Source: Tannerella sp. (GTDB lineage Bacteria > Bacteroidota > Bacteroidia > Bacteroidales > Tannerellaceae). From it: a stretch of 6,266 nt of DNA. The notes below the pieces were generated by a model. It did no database searches. It had not been told where the DNA came from and worked only from the letters and a program-made list of their open reading frames with translations. Position numbers and translations under genes: made by a program. Of this stretch, positions 1 to 5,228 are shown piece by piece; the first letter of the stretch is position 1; each line of letters opens with the position of its first letter. Location of the stretch: assembly GCA_031288935.1 (NCBI GenBank), contig JAITQL010000209.1, positions 1 through 6,266 on the forward strand, in the 5' to 3' direction.

Positions 1-7
1 CAACGCC

Positions 8-100
8 TTTTCATTTGCGGTATCCGCGTTGAAATATCAATCGCTAACATTGCCAACATAATCAACTCTTACTTTTCATCTGCGATATCCGCGTTGAAAT
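8..100. repeat. Two copies of a 28-nt REP-like imperfect palindrome
   Basis: Copies lie at 8-35 and 73-100 and differ at only 2 of 28 positions. Each is an imperfect palindrome. In copy 1, TTTCA (9-13) pairs with TGAAA (30-34), and inside it GCGG (17-20) pairs with CCGC (24-27) around TAT. Copy 2 keeps the outer arms, while the inner stem is shortened to GCG/CGC. A half-copy-like string (TCTGCGTGAAA) follows at 109-119. The layout, with short palindromic units repeated in an intergenic region, is that of a dispersed REP-like element. Whether it recurs across the genome cannot be seen here. Confidence 0.6.
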
Positions 101-120
101 CCGCCCGGTCTGCGTGAAAC

Positions 121-150
121 GAATCTTGAATCTTTGAATCTTTGAATCTT
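121..150. repeat. Short tandem repeat, 8-bp period
   Basis: Four consecutive units GAATCTT(T) occupy 121-127, 128-135, 136-143 and 144-150. The first and last lack one T. The array directly follows the REP-like palindromes and precedes the regulator gene by about 160 bases. It is not in a gene I can support. A simple repeat like this is prone to slippage, but no function is evident. Confidence 0.75.
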
Positions 151-313
151 CACATCCTACCCGTCGGTAGAAATCATCCGGGAATCCTACATGCAGGTAT
201 GTTTTTTCGTTATTGCGCGGCGAGGGAACGGATTTCAGGCAGTTCGCTGTCAGTTGCATACGGGAATGGCACGCTTTATGCTCTCTTTTCCGCAAAGAAA
301 TAAACGGAAAGAG

Positions 314-661
314 ATGTATCAGCCTTTCAAGATCACGGCCGAACTGGAAATCAGGAAACACGGTTTCTGTTTTCTGAATCCGAAACGCATCCGCCTGTTG
401 AAGCATATTCAGACGGGCGGTTCCATATTGGCGGCGTCGAAAGAATTGCGGATGTCGTACCAGCAGGCATGGACAACGGTGAGGGATATTAATTCGACGG
501 CGTCGCTGCCGGTGGTCACGCGGCAGCGGGGAGGGGCTAACGGCGGTGGCGCCGCCGTTACGCCGTTCGGTCTGAAACTGATCGAACGTTTCGACCTCAT
601 GCAGGCTAAACACGACACCTATCTCAAGGAACTGGAGGATGAACTGGATATCTGCGTATAG
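314..661 (+). CDS. ModE-type winged helix-turn-helix regulator (no MOP domain)
   Basis: A 115-aa DNA-binding protein matching the N-terminal domain of the molybdate regulator ModE. What is seen: a basic segment NPKRIRLLKHI (22-32), a helix-turn-helix at about 33-57 containing GGSILAASKELRMSYQQAW, then a glycine-rich wing RQRGGANGGGAAVTPFG (70-86), the hallmark of ModE/LysR-like winged helices, and a C-terminal helix. E. coli ModE is about 260 aa because it carries two MOP domains that bind molybdate; here the protein ends after the dimerisation helix, so oxyanion sensing by the same route is not possible. I chose the ATG at 314, preceded by GGAAAGAG, because the 41 extra residues available from an ATG at 191 do not resemble the family and ModE proteins begin close to this point. 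The stop codon overlaps the start of the downstream permease by 23 bases, so the two are probably co-translated. It may regulate that transporter. Substrate specificity is inference. Confidence 0.85.
   Translation: MYQPFKITAELEIRKHGFCFLNPKRIRLLKHIQTGGSILAASKELRMSYQQAWTTVRDINSTASLPVVTRQRGGANGGGAAVTPFGLKLIERFDLMQAKHDTYLKELEDELDICV
626..641 (+). promoter_or_regulatory. Ribosome binding site inside the regulator gene for the permease start
   Basis: AAGGA (626-630) lies 8 bases before the ATG at 639, and a second GGAGG (634-638) abuts it. This is the best Shine-Dalgarno site near the permease N-terminus and sits inside the upstream reading frame. The next in-frame ATG would fall after the first membrane segment. 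It therefore supports the 23-base overlap and translational coupling. Confidence 0.6.
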
Positions 662-1691
662 AAAGGGAAGCGGGACGGGACGGAGCGGAAAAGCTTTCGC
701 GGAGGGCTGGGGCGGACTGTTCGCCCTGACGCTGCTGCTGGCGGGGACCGGTCTTTTTTCGTTCACGGTGGGGCGGTATGCCATCTCCGCCGGCGAGATG
801 CTGGCCTATCTGTTCACCGGCAAGTGTGCGGACGGGAATGTCCCGGTTCTGCTTGTGCAGGTGCGCATGCCGCGTATCCTGGGCGCGATACTGGCGGGCG
901 GCGCCCTGTCCGTTTCCGGGGCAGCCTATCAGGGACTGTTTCGCAATCCCATGGTGAGTCCCGACATGCTGGGCGTCAGTTCGGGCGCCGGCTTCGGCGC
1001 AGCGCTGGCGATTCTGATGTCCCTGGGCATTACGGGGATTCAGGTCATGGCTTTTTTCGCGGGTCTGACAGCCGTCTTCCTGGCTCTGTTCATCAGCAAA
1101 CTGATGACCCGTCACGACAGGATGCTGATGCTGGTGCTTGCGGGCATGATTACGGGTTCGCTGTTCAGCGCGCTGATTTCGCTGACGAAATACCTGGCCG
1201 ACAGCGAATCGAAACTGCCCGACATCACGTTCTGGCTGATGGGCAGTCTGGCGGAGATCACGATGAGCGAGCTGAAAGCCGTCCTGCCGGCCGTCCTTCT
1301 TGCGCTGATTCCCCTGCTGCTGTCATCGTGGAAGCTGAACGTCCTTTCCTTTGGCGAGGAGGAGGCGCGCGCGCTGGGAGTGCATACGCAACGCCTGCGG
1401 ATAACGGTCGTTTGCTGCGCTTCGCTGCTGACGGCTTCCATTGTGTCCGTAACGGGACTGATCGGATGGGTAGGCCTGATCATACCCCACGTCGCACGGT
1501 TTCTCGTCGGGCCAAACAACCGGCTGCTGTTACCGGCCTCGTTCCTGATCGGGAGTTCGTTTCTGCTGCTGGTCGACGACCTGTCGCGTTCGTTATCCTC
1601 ACTGGAGATGCCGCTTGGCATCCTCACCTCGCTGATCGGTGCGCCGGTATTCTTCGCGATCTTGAGGATTTCGACGAAACGGGCCTGGTAG
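639..1691 (+). CDS. FecCD/BtuC-type ABC transporter permease, possibly molybdate/tungstate
   Basis: A 350-aa polytopic inner-membrane permease of the FecCD family (type II ABC importers for iron-siderophore, haem, cobalamin and, in MolB, molybdate). What is seen: a first hydrophobic segment at about 26-45; the family signature RMPRILGAILAGGALSVSGA (76-95), then RNPMVSPDMLGVSSGAGFGA (102-121); about ten hydrophobic stretches; the ATPase-coupling region EEEARALGV (240-248); and the C-terminal signature GLIGWVGLIIPHVARFLVG (273-291) with LPAS, a conserved D (313-314) and MPLGILTSLIGAPVFF (324-339). Length and both ends look complete. It overlaps the ModE-like gene by 23 bases, which is the reason to suspect molybdate or tungstate as substrate; Haemophilus MolB shows that this fold can carry molybdate. 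Iron chelates or cobalamin remain possible. No ATPase or substrate-binding protein gene follows: the sequence after the stop is gene debris. The transporter is therefore either incomplete or uses subunits encoded elsewhere. Confidence 0.92.
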   Translation: MNWISAYRKGSGTGRSGKAFAEGWGGLFALTLLLAGTGLFSFTVGRYAISAGEMLAYLFTGKCADGNVPVLLVQVRMPRILGAILAGGALSVSGAAYQGLFRNPMVSPDMLGVSSGAGFGAALAILMSLGITGIQVMAFFAGLTAVFLALFISKLMTRHDRMLMLVLAGMITGSLFSALISLTKYLADSESKLPDITFWLMGSLAEITMSELKAVLPAVLLALIPLLLSSWKLNVLSFGEEEARALGVHTQRLRITVVCCASLLTASIVSVTGLIGWVGLIIPHVARFLVGPNNRLLLPASFLIGSSFLLLVDDLSRSLSSLEMPLGILTSLIGAPVFFAILRISTKRAW

Positions 1692-1699
1692 CCAAGTGA

Positions 1700-1864
1700 C
1701 CGCATGACGGAACCGGTCTGGAGTGCGACAAACTCAGCAGGGAAGCCGTCAAAGCGCATTGGGATGGACACATGAGGCTCCTGTTGACTGCCATCGGTAA
1801 AACAGATCCCGATCTGCCGGGACTGAATAATGTATTAATTGACAGCTATGAGGTCGGCACGCAA
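1700..1864 (+). pseudogene. Fragment of a GH106-like alpha-L-rhamnosidase
   Basis: An open frame begins right after an in-frame TGA at 1697-1699, only 8 bases past the permease stop. It reads GTGLECDKLSREAVKAHW, followed about 30 residues later by NNVLIDSYEVGTQ. From memory, this order (GLE.DKLS.EA...H, then a stretch ending ..IDSYEVG.QNWT) is a conserved internal block of GH106 alpha-L-rhamnosidases, enzymes of roughly 1000 aa. Here only about 55 residues survive. The expected NWT after GTQ is replaced by KRIT, and the frame then loses all resemblance before a TGA at 1946. There is no start, no N-terminus and no catalytic C-terminal part. I read it as a deletion remnant. The family call rests on recognised motifs, not a database search. 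Confidence 0.55.
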
Positions 1865-1869
1865 AAGAG

Positions 1870-1956
1870 GATTACCCGATCACTCCCTCCGGCGCCCGCC
1901 AGCTGGGACGAAAACTGCCCGGCAAGGCCGAAGACCTGGAGCGGATGATGCGGTAA
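1870..1956 (+). pseudogene. C-terminal tail of a lost gene, possibly a sulfatase
   Basis: In a different frame from the preceding rhamnosidase fragment, 28 residues run to a TAA at 1954-1956 and include GARQLGRKLPGKAEDLERMM. The amphipathic end with ..LP.K...L..MM resembles the last helix of many sulfatases (..NLA...P.K...L..ML), but it is too short for a firm call; a winged-helix regulator tail was also considered. The frame is closed upstream by TGA at 1849-1851, so there is no room for a complete protein. The change of frame and of resemblance near 1865-1870 suggests a deletion joined two unrelated genes here. Confidence 0.3.
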
Positions 1957-1971
1957 CGCCTCCGCTTTTTT
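1950..1971 (+). terminator. Weak candidate terminator after the gene fragment
   Basis: GCGG (1950-1953) can pair with CCGC (1962-1965) around an 8-base loop, followed directly by six T (1966-1971). The stem is only 4 bp, and it overlaps the TAA that closes the upstream fragment, the place where a terminator of the lost gene would sit. Low confidence because of the short stem. Confidence 0.3.
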
Positions 1972-2010
1972 CGCGCGGATTTCTCCGGATTTGAAATACC
2001 TGCACGGCGC

Positions 2011-2055
2011 ATCGGCGTGAAACATGTTGAACGGCATGTTTCACGCCGATTTTTT
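2011..2055 (+). terminator. Strong intrinsic terminator with a 16-bp perfect stem
   Basis: ATCGGCGTGAAACATG (2011-2026) is perfectly complementary to CATGTTTCACGCCGAT (2035-2050), with an 8-base loop, followed by a run of six T (2050-2055). The T run exists only in the plus direction, so it stops transcription arriving from the permease or fragment side before the repeat array. It is unusually long and perfect compared with the other hairpins in the window. Confidence 0.85.
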
Positions 2056-2118
2056 CATGTCAAAAAACGGACTGCCGGCATTGCATACGGATGTTTACGG
2101 ATTCGTATCCGAAAGTTT

Positions 2119-2300
2119 CGGGTGCGAACCCGGAAACTTCGGGTGCAACCCCGGAAACTTCGGGTGCGAACCCGGAAACTTAGGGTGCGAACCCGGAAAT
2201 TTCGGGTGCAAACCCGGAAACTTCGGGTGCAAACCCGGAAACTTCGGGTGCGAACCCGGAAACTTCGGGTGTGAACCCGGAAACTTCGGGTATGAATGCG
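2119..2300. repeat. 21-bp tandem palindromic repeat array, 8 full copies plus a degenerate ninth
   Basis: Full units start at 2119, 2140, 2161, 2182, 2203, 2224, 2245 and 2266, each exactly 21 bp; a decayed copy occupies 2287-2300. The core of each unit is CGGGTGCGAACCCG, a 5-bp inverted repeat (CGGGT/ACCCG) around 4 bases, joined by GGAAACTT. Variation is confined mostly to the loop (GCGA, GCAA, GTGA) and to single changes such as CGGG to AGGG in the fourth copy and AAACTT to AAATTT. Because 21 is a multiple of 3 and no stop occurs in the unit, long reading frames appear on both strands. I regard them as artefacts: copy differences include non-synonymous changes in each frame and no start region looks convincing. 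The array lies between a strong terminator and the start of the 221-aa gene at 2350. Confidence 0.95.
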
Positions 2301-2349
2301 TAAAGGGAAGAGAAGCAAACAGAAAGTATACATTTAAAAATAGGAGATT

Positions 2350-3015
2350 ATGCCTGATTTTATACCCCGTTCGATTACGGGATTTACGGAGTACGTGAAG
2401 GTTGCGTACAGGAAAGCAGTGGACAACCGGTCCGGGTACGGGATTGACCCGTCGAGGCTGGCGGCGATCGGGTCGGACTACGAGGCTTACGTGGCGGCGG
2501 AGGCGGAGGCGGCCAACCCGGATACGGCGACGAAGGGTGCCCGACGGGAACGGGACGGGGCGCGTGTGCGCCTCGAAAGGCAGTGGCGGCGCTTCCTGAA
2601 CGAAAATATCCGCTACAATACGCAGGTGAGCGTGGCCGACCTGACCGTATTCGGCATCCGTTCGCGCGATGCGACGCGCACGCAGGCGCACGTGCCGACG
2701 GCTACGGGTGTCGTGACGGTGAAACGCCGGGGGGCGTTCGAGTTTGAGGTGACGGTGATCGACGCGGCGACGTCGAAACGACGACTGCCGGATCATGCCG
2801 CCGGAAGCTATCTGTTCCTGGCGGTGACGGAGACCGGCGTGATCCCCGAAGCGCTGGAAACGTACCGGATGACGGATTTCTCGTCCAACGCCCGCCATAT
2901 CCTCCGCTTTCCCTCGAACAACCTGGTCAGGCAGGCGAATCTCTACGTCCGCTACGTCAACCGCCACGGACGCGAAGGGCCTGCCGGACAGATAAAATCC
3001 TTTGTCATTCATTAG
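2350..3015 (+). CDS. Hypothetical protein, Bacteroidetes family of unknown function
   Basis: A 221-aa protein without signal peptide or membrane segment. What can be seen: a start MPDFIPRS, then a mainly helical N-terminal half (about 1-105) rich in Ala, Arg and Glu (EAYVAAEAEAANPDTATKGA, then an RRFLNENIRYNT segment), a linker around 108-125, and a beta-rich C-terminal half ending LYVRYVNRHGREGPAGQIKS (197-216), which looks like the last strands of a fibronectin III-like fold. From memory this layout (M.DFIP.. start, helical bundle ending in a FL..N..V segment, short linker, beta domain ending Y...RW.N..G..GPWS) recurs in a large set of uncharacterised Bacteroidetes proteins of similar length. 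The start at 2350 is supported by AGGAG at 2342-2346 in an A/T-rich leader. It is separated from upstream genes by a strong terminator and the 21-bp array, so it is probably transcribed on its own. Function unknown. Confidence 0.8.
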   Translation: MPDFIPRSITGFTEYVKVAYRKAVDNRSGYGIDPSRLAAIGSDYEAYVAAEAEAANPDTATKGARRERDGARVRLERQWRRFLNENIRYNTQVSVADLTVFGIRSRDATRTQAHVPTATGVVTVKRRGAFEFEVTVIDAATSKRRLPDHAAGSYLFLAVTETGVIPEALETYRMTDFSSNARHILRFPSNNLVRQANLYVRYVNRHGREGPAGQIKSFVIH

Positions 3016-3042
3016 GATTTGTCGGGTTTTTCGCTATTTTTG
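3012..3042 (+). promoter_or_regulatory. Bacteroidetes-type promoter for the lyase gene
   Basis: TATTTTTG at 3035-3042 matches the TAnnTTTG -7 element of the Bacteroidetes primary sigma factor. At the expected 19-base spacing upstream the sequence is TTAG (3012-3015), a weak -33 element that overlaps the stop codon of the preceding gene; a better TTTG at 3018-3021 would be only 13 bases away. Transcription would start near 3049, giving a leader of about 30 bases before the ATG at 3080. Confidence 0.5.
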
Positions 3043-3079
3043 CAGCCGTAAACGAATCCATTATACATTTTAATTTCCA

Positions 3080-5041
3080 ATGAAAGAAAAGAAAAACAGG
3101 AAGGGGCAGGAAGCAAAGGGGCGTTCCTGCCGCATCGCCGGACAGGCGAAGGCCGGCCGGAGAGCGATGCCGGTAAAACAGGTGTTTGCAGCCGTGCTGT
3201 GCGTGACGGCAGCCGTGCTGATCCGGTGCGCGCCGCCGTCGACGCGGGGAGCCAAATATACGGCCGGCGGGGTACAGGTGGAACGCCTTGACCGGGGTTT
3301 CGTCGCCTTTACGCGCGCCGATACGTCGGTGTATCTCGGATGGCGGCTGCTGGAAGACGATCCCCCGGACGTCGCGTTCAACCTCTACCGCAAGACCGTC
3401 GGCGCCGTGCCGGAGAATGATTTTGTGAAGGTGAACGGCGAACCGATCCGGAACTCGACCGACTACGTGGACCGGAGAGGGGAGTGTGACTGGCTGGACG
3501 TCATGATGGAACGGATGACGCGGCAGGGGAGCAGCAAGGGAGCGGACGGAGAATGGCCGGAGGACACGAAGGTCAGGATACACGAAGGGCACGTGTACAA
3601 GCTGACGCGCGTGGTCGACGGACGGGAGGAGGATGTCTGGGGCGGGGAAACCTACGTCTTCCTGTCGCTGGGCGACCGGAACTACCGCTCCATCCTGCTG
3701 AACGACATACACAGCTATGCGGGCATGATCGGCGTCGGCGACCTGGACGGCGACGGGGCGTACGACTACGTGGTACTGCTGGACGGCTTGCAGTATACGG
3801 ATCCGGGCACCACCGTCGACAGCTGGCACCGCAGCCGCGACACGTACAGGCTGGAGGCGTACAGTTCGACCGGCAAGTTTCTCTGGCAATACGACATGGG
3901 CTGGGCGGTCGAAACGGGCACCTGGTATGCGCCCTTCCTGGTCTACGACCTCGACGGCGACGGCAAGGCCGAGGTCTATACACGGGGCGGAGAGGGCGAT
4001 CCGCGCGAGCTGGACGGCCGCGTGCTCACCGGCGCCGAATACCTGCTCAAGATTGACGGCGAAACCGGACGGGTGGTGAAAAAAAGACCGTGGATTCCGC
4101 GCTCGCCCGAACGGGCACGGAGCTACGACTGGATCAACCGCCATTTCCTGGCGCTGGCCTACCTGGACGGGAAGCATCCGAGCCTGATCGTCGAACGCGG
4201 CAACTACGGCATCATCCGCATGGAGGCGCTGGACAAAAACCTGGAGCGGGAATGGTATTTCGAAAGTACGGGCGAGCATGAAATGTGCTGGGGCTGCGGC
4301 GGGCATACGATCTGCGCGGCCGATATTGACGGCGACGGCAGGGACGAACTCGTTCCCGGCACCTATGCCCTCGACCACGACGGGAAGCCTCTCTGGAGCC
4401 TGGGACTGCTCCACAACGACGGCTGCGAAGTGACCGACATTGATCCCGACCGGCCGGGACTGGAAATCTTCTACAACATCGAAAGCCGGAGCGCGCGCAA
4501 CGGCGTTTGCATGGTGGACGCCGCCACCGGCCGCTACCTCATGGAATACGACAAGCCAACCGAACACGTACACGGCCATGCCGCGGTCGGGGATTTCGAC
4601 CCGGCCCATCCCGGCATGGAATGTTTCGTCAACGCCGACCGGGGAGAGGTGCCTCCGCATCCGTTCCTCTACTCCTCCAAAGGCGAACGGCTGTCGGACA
4701 CGCTCTCCATCGGCCGCTCGCCCTACCTGCTGTGGTGGGACGGGGACGAATACAAGGAAATACTGGACAATGCGAGGAACGGACGGATCTACAAGTTCGG
4801 AGGCGACACGCTGGTTCGCGTAAACGGATACGTGCCGTGGATGGCGGACATTTTCGGCGACTGGCGCGAGGAATACATCGTCTGCACCACGGGCGAGATC
4901 CGAATCTATTCCAGCACCATCCCGGCCGGTACGCGGAAGGTATGCCTGGCGCAGGATCACCAGTACCGGATGGGGCTGGCCGCGATTTCTTCGGCCTATC
5001 AGACGCCCCCGCAGCCGGGACTGCCGAAAACCGGGCGGTGA
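3080..5041 (+). CDS. Rhamnogalacturonan lyase-like protein, PL11 family, exported
   Basis: A 653-aa secreted protein of polysaccharide lyase family 11, which cleaves the rhamnose-galacturonate backbone of rhamnogalacturonan I by beta-elimination. What is seen: a hydrophobic export segment (about 33-49), the N-terminal beta domain (LDRGFVAF...VYLGWRLLEDDPPDVAFNLYR, 70-104), then a beta-propeller with calcium-type DxDGDG loops at 221-226, 290-295 and 415-420, YAPFLVYDLDGDGKAEVYTR, DPDRPGLEIF (455-464), a WWDGDEYKE blade (552-560), FGDWREEYI (592-600) and the family ending YRMGLAAISSAYQTPPQPG (629-647). Several conserved blocks are divergent, for example HNDGCEVTDID (445-455) where I expect GHGD..HVGDLD, so activity is less certain than family. 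Start: ATG 3080 fits the promoter and A/T-rich leader but adds a 29-residue basic extension; ATG 3167, with GGAG just upstream, would give a normal signal peptide. The Cys at 50 follows L-I-R, a poor lipobox. The gene is monocistronic, with its own terminator, and lies near a rhamnosidase fragment. Confidence 0.85.
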   Translation: MKEKKNRKGQEAKGRSCRIAGQAKAGRRAMPVKQVFAAVLCVTAAVLIRCAPPSTRGAKYTAGGVQVERLDRGFVAFTRADTSVYLGWRLLEDDPPDVAFNLYRKTVGAVPENDFVKVNGEPIRNSTDYVDRRGECDWLDVMMERMTRQGSSKGADGEWPEDTKVRIHEGHVYKLTRVVDGREEDVWGGETYVFLSLGDRNYRSILLNDIHSYAGMIGVGDLDGDGAYDYVVLLDGLQYTDPGTTVDSWHRSRDTYRLEAYSSTGKFLWQYDMGWAVETGTWYAPFLVYDLDGDGKAEVYTRGGEGDPRELDGRVLTGAEYLLKIDGETGRVVKKRPWIPRSPERARSYDWINRHFLALAYLDGKHPSLIVERGNYGIIRMEALDKNLEREWYFESTGEHEMCWGCGGHTICAADIDGDGRDELVPGTYALDHDGKPLWSLGLLHNDGCEVTDIDPDRPGLEIFYNIESRSARNGVCMVDAATGRYLMEYDKPTEHVHGHAAVGDFDPAHPGMECFVNADRGEVPPHPFLYSSKGERLSDTLSIGRSPYLLWWDGDEYKEILDNARNGRIYKFGGDTLVRVNGYVPWMADIFGDWREEYIVCTTGEIRIYSSTIPAGTRKVCLAQDHQYRMGLAAISSAYQTPPQPGLPKTGR

Positions 5042-5053
5042 AACGGGTTCAAC

Positions 5054-5088
5054 GTCTCCCTTGCCGGAAAGCAAGGGAGGCTTTGTTT
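5054..5088 (+). terminator. Intrinsic terminator after the lyase gene
   Basis: CTCCCTTGC (5056-5064) pairs perfectly with GCAAGGGAG (5071-5079) around a 6-base loop CGGAAA. A T-G and a G-C pair extend the stem to 5054 and 5081, and TTTGTTT follows (5082-5088). It starts 12 bases past the lyase stop codon and separates that gene from cysK. Confidence 0.85.
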
Positions 5089-5136
5089 CTGCATCACGTA
5101 TAGTCTAATGTATAGTAAAAAAGGCTTTTTCGGCAA

Positions 5137-5156
5137 AATACCCTCATTGGGGTATT
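5137..5156. promoter_or_regulatory. Candidate operator palindrome overlapping the cysK -33 element
   Basis: AATACCC (5137-5143) and GGGTATT (5150-5156) form a perfect 7-bp inverted repeat around TCATTG. There is no T-tract after it, so it is not a terminator. Its right arm overlaps the -33 element (ATTG, 5154-5157) of the cysK promoter, the position where a dimeric repressor would compete with RNA polymerase. A cysteine or sulfur-responsive regulator is an inference from the gene it precedes. Confidence 0.45.
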
Positions 5157-5185
5157 GCATGCCCGGTCTATTCCGCGTATCTTTG
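5154..5185 (+). promoter_or_regulatory. Bacteroidetes-type promoter for cysK
   Basis: TATCTTTG (5178-5185) is a perfect match to the TAnnTTTG -7 element, and ATTG (5154-5157) lies 20 bases upstream as the -33 element, the usual spacing in this phylum. The start of transcription would be near 5192, leaving a leader of about 37 bases ending in an A-rich stretch before the ATG. Confidence 0.8.
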
Positions 5186-5228
5186 CGCCGTTGTTTGACC
5201 CAACGATTCACTTTAAAAACAAAATGAT

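Noticed and set aside
157..170. Small hairpin CTACC-CGTC-GGTAG as operator or terminator
   Set aside because: The 5-bp stem has no T-tract on either strand and does not resemble a ModE site; it could be chance.
254..284. Promoter for the ModE-like gene (TTG at 254-256, TATGCTCT at 277-284)
   Set aside because: Spacing of 20 is right, but the -7 candidate matches TAnnTTTG poorly. I could not support it over chance in this sequence.
191..313. N-terminal extension of the ModE-like protein from the ATG at 191
   Set aside because: The extra residues do not resemble the family and the better-placed ATG at 314 begins where ModE proteins begin.
1771..1948. Start of an rRNA methyltransferase (RlmH-like) at the ATG at 1772, because of MRLLLTAIGKTD
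   Set aside because: The frame is already open and meaningful upstream of that ATG (GLECDKLSREAVKAHW), and the following residues fit a GH106 block better; no SPOUT motifs follow.
2111..2300. CRISPR array
   Set aside because: The units are contiguous at 21 bp with no unique spacers, so this is a tandem repeat. No cas genes are present.
2305..2336. Promoter directly before the 2350 gene (TACATTTA at 2329-2336)
   Set aside because: The -7-like match has no -33 partner at the right spacing and would start transcription inside the ribosome binding site.
2017..2398. Repetitive proteins encoded across the 21-bp array on either strand (heptad-like VRTRKLR or EPGNFGC repeats)
   Set aside because: Any 21-bp repeat without a stop is open in all frames. 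The frames lack convincing ribosome sites, the variation between copies is not biased to synonymous positions, and two of the frames overlap the terminator hairpin. A repeat, not a gene, is the simpler reading.
3005..5074. Long open frame on the minus strand opposite the lyase gene, 689 aa
   Set aside because: It is a mirror of the high-GC codon use of the lyase gene, with no recognisable domains, while the plus strand carries clear PL11 motifs.
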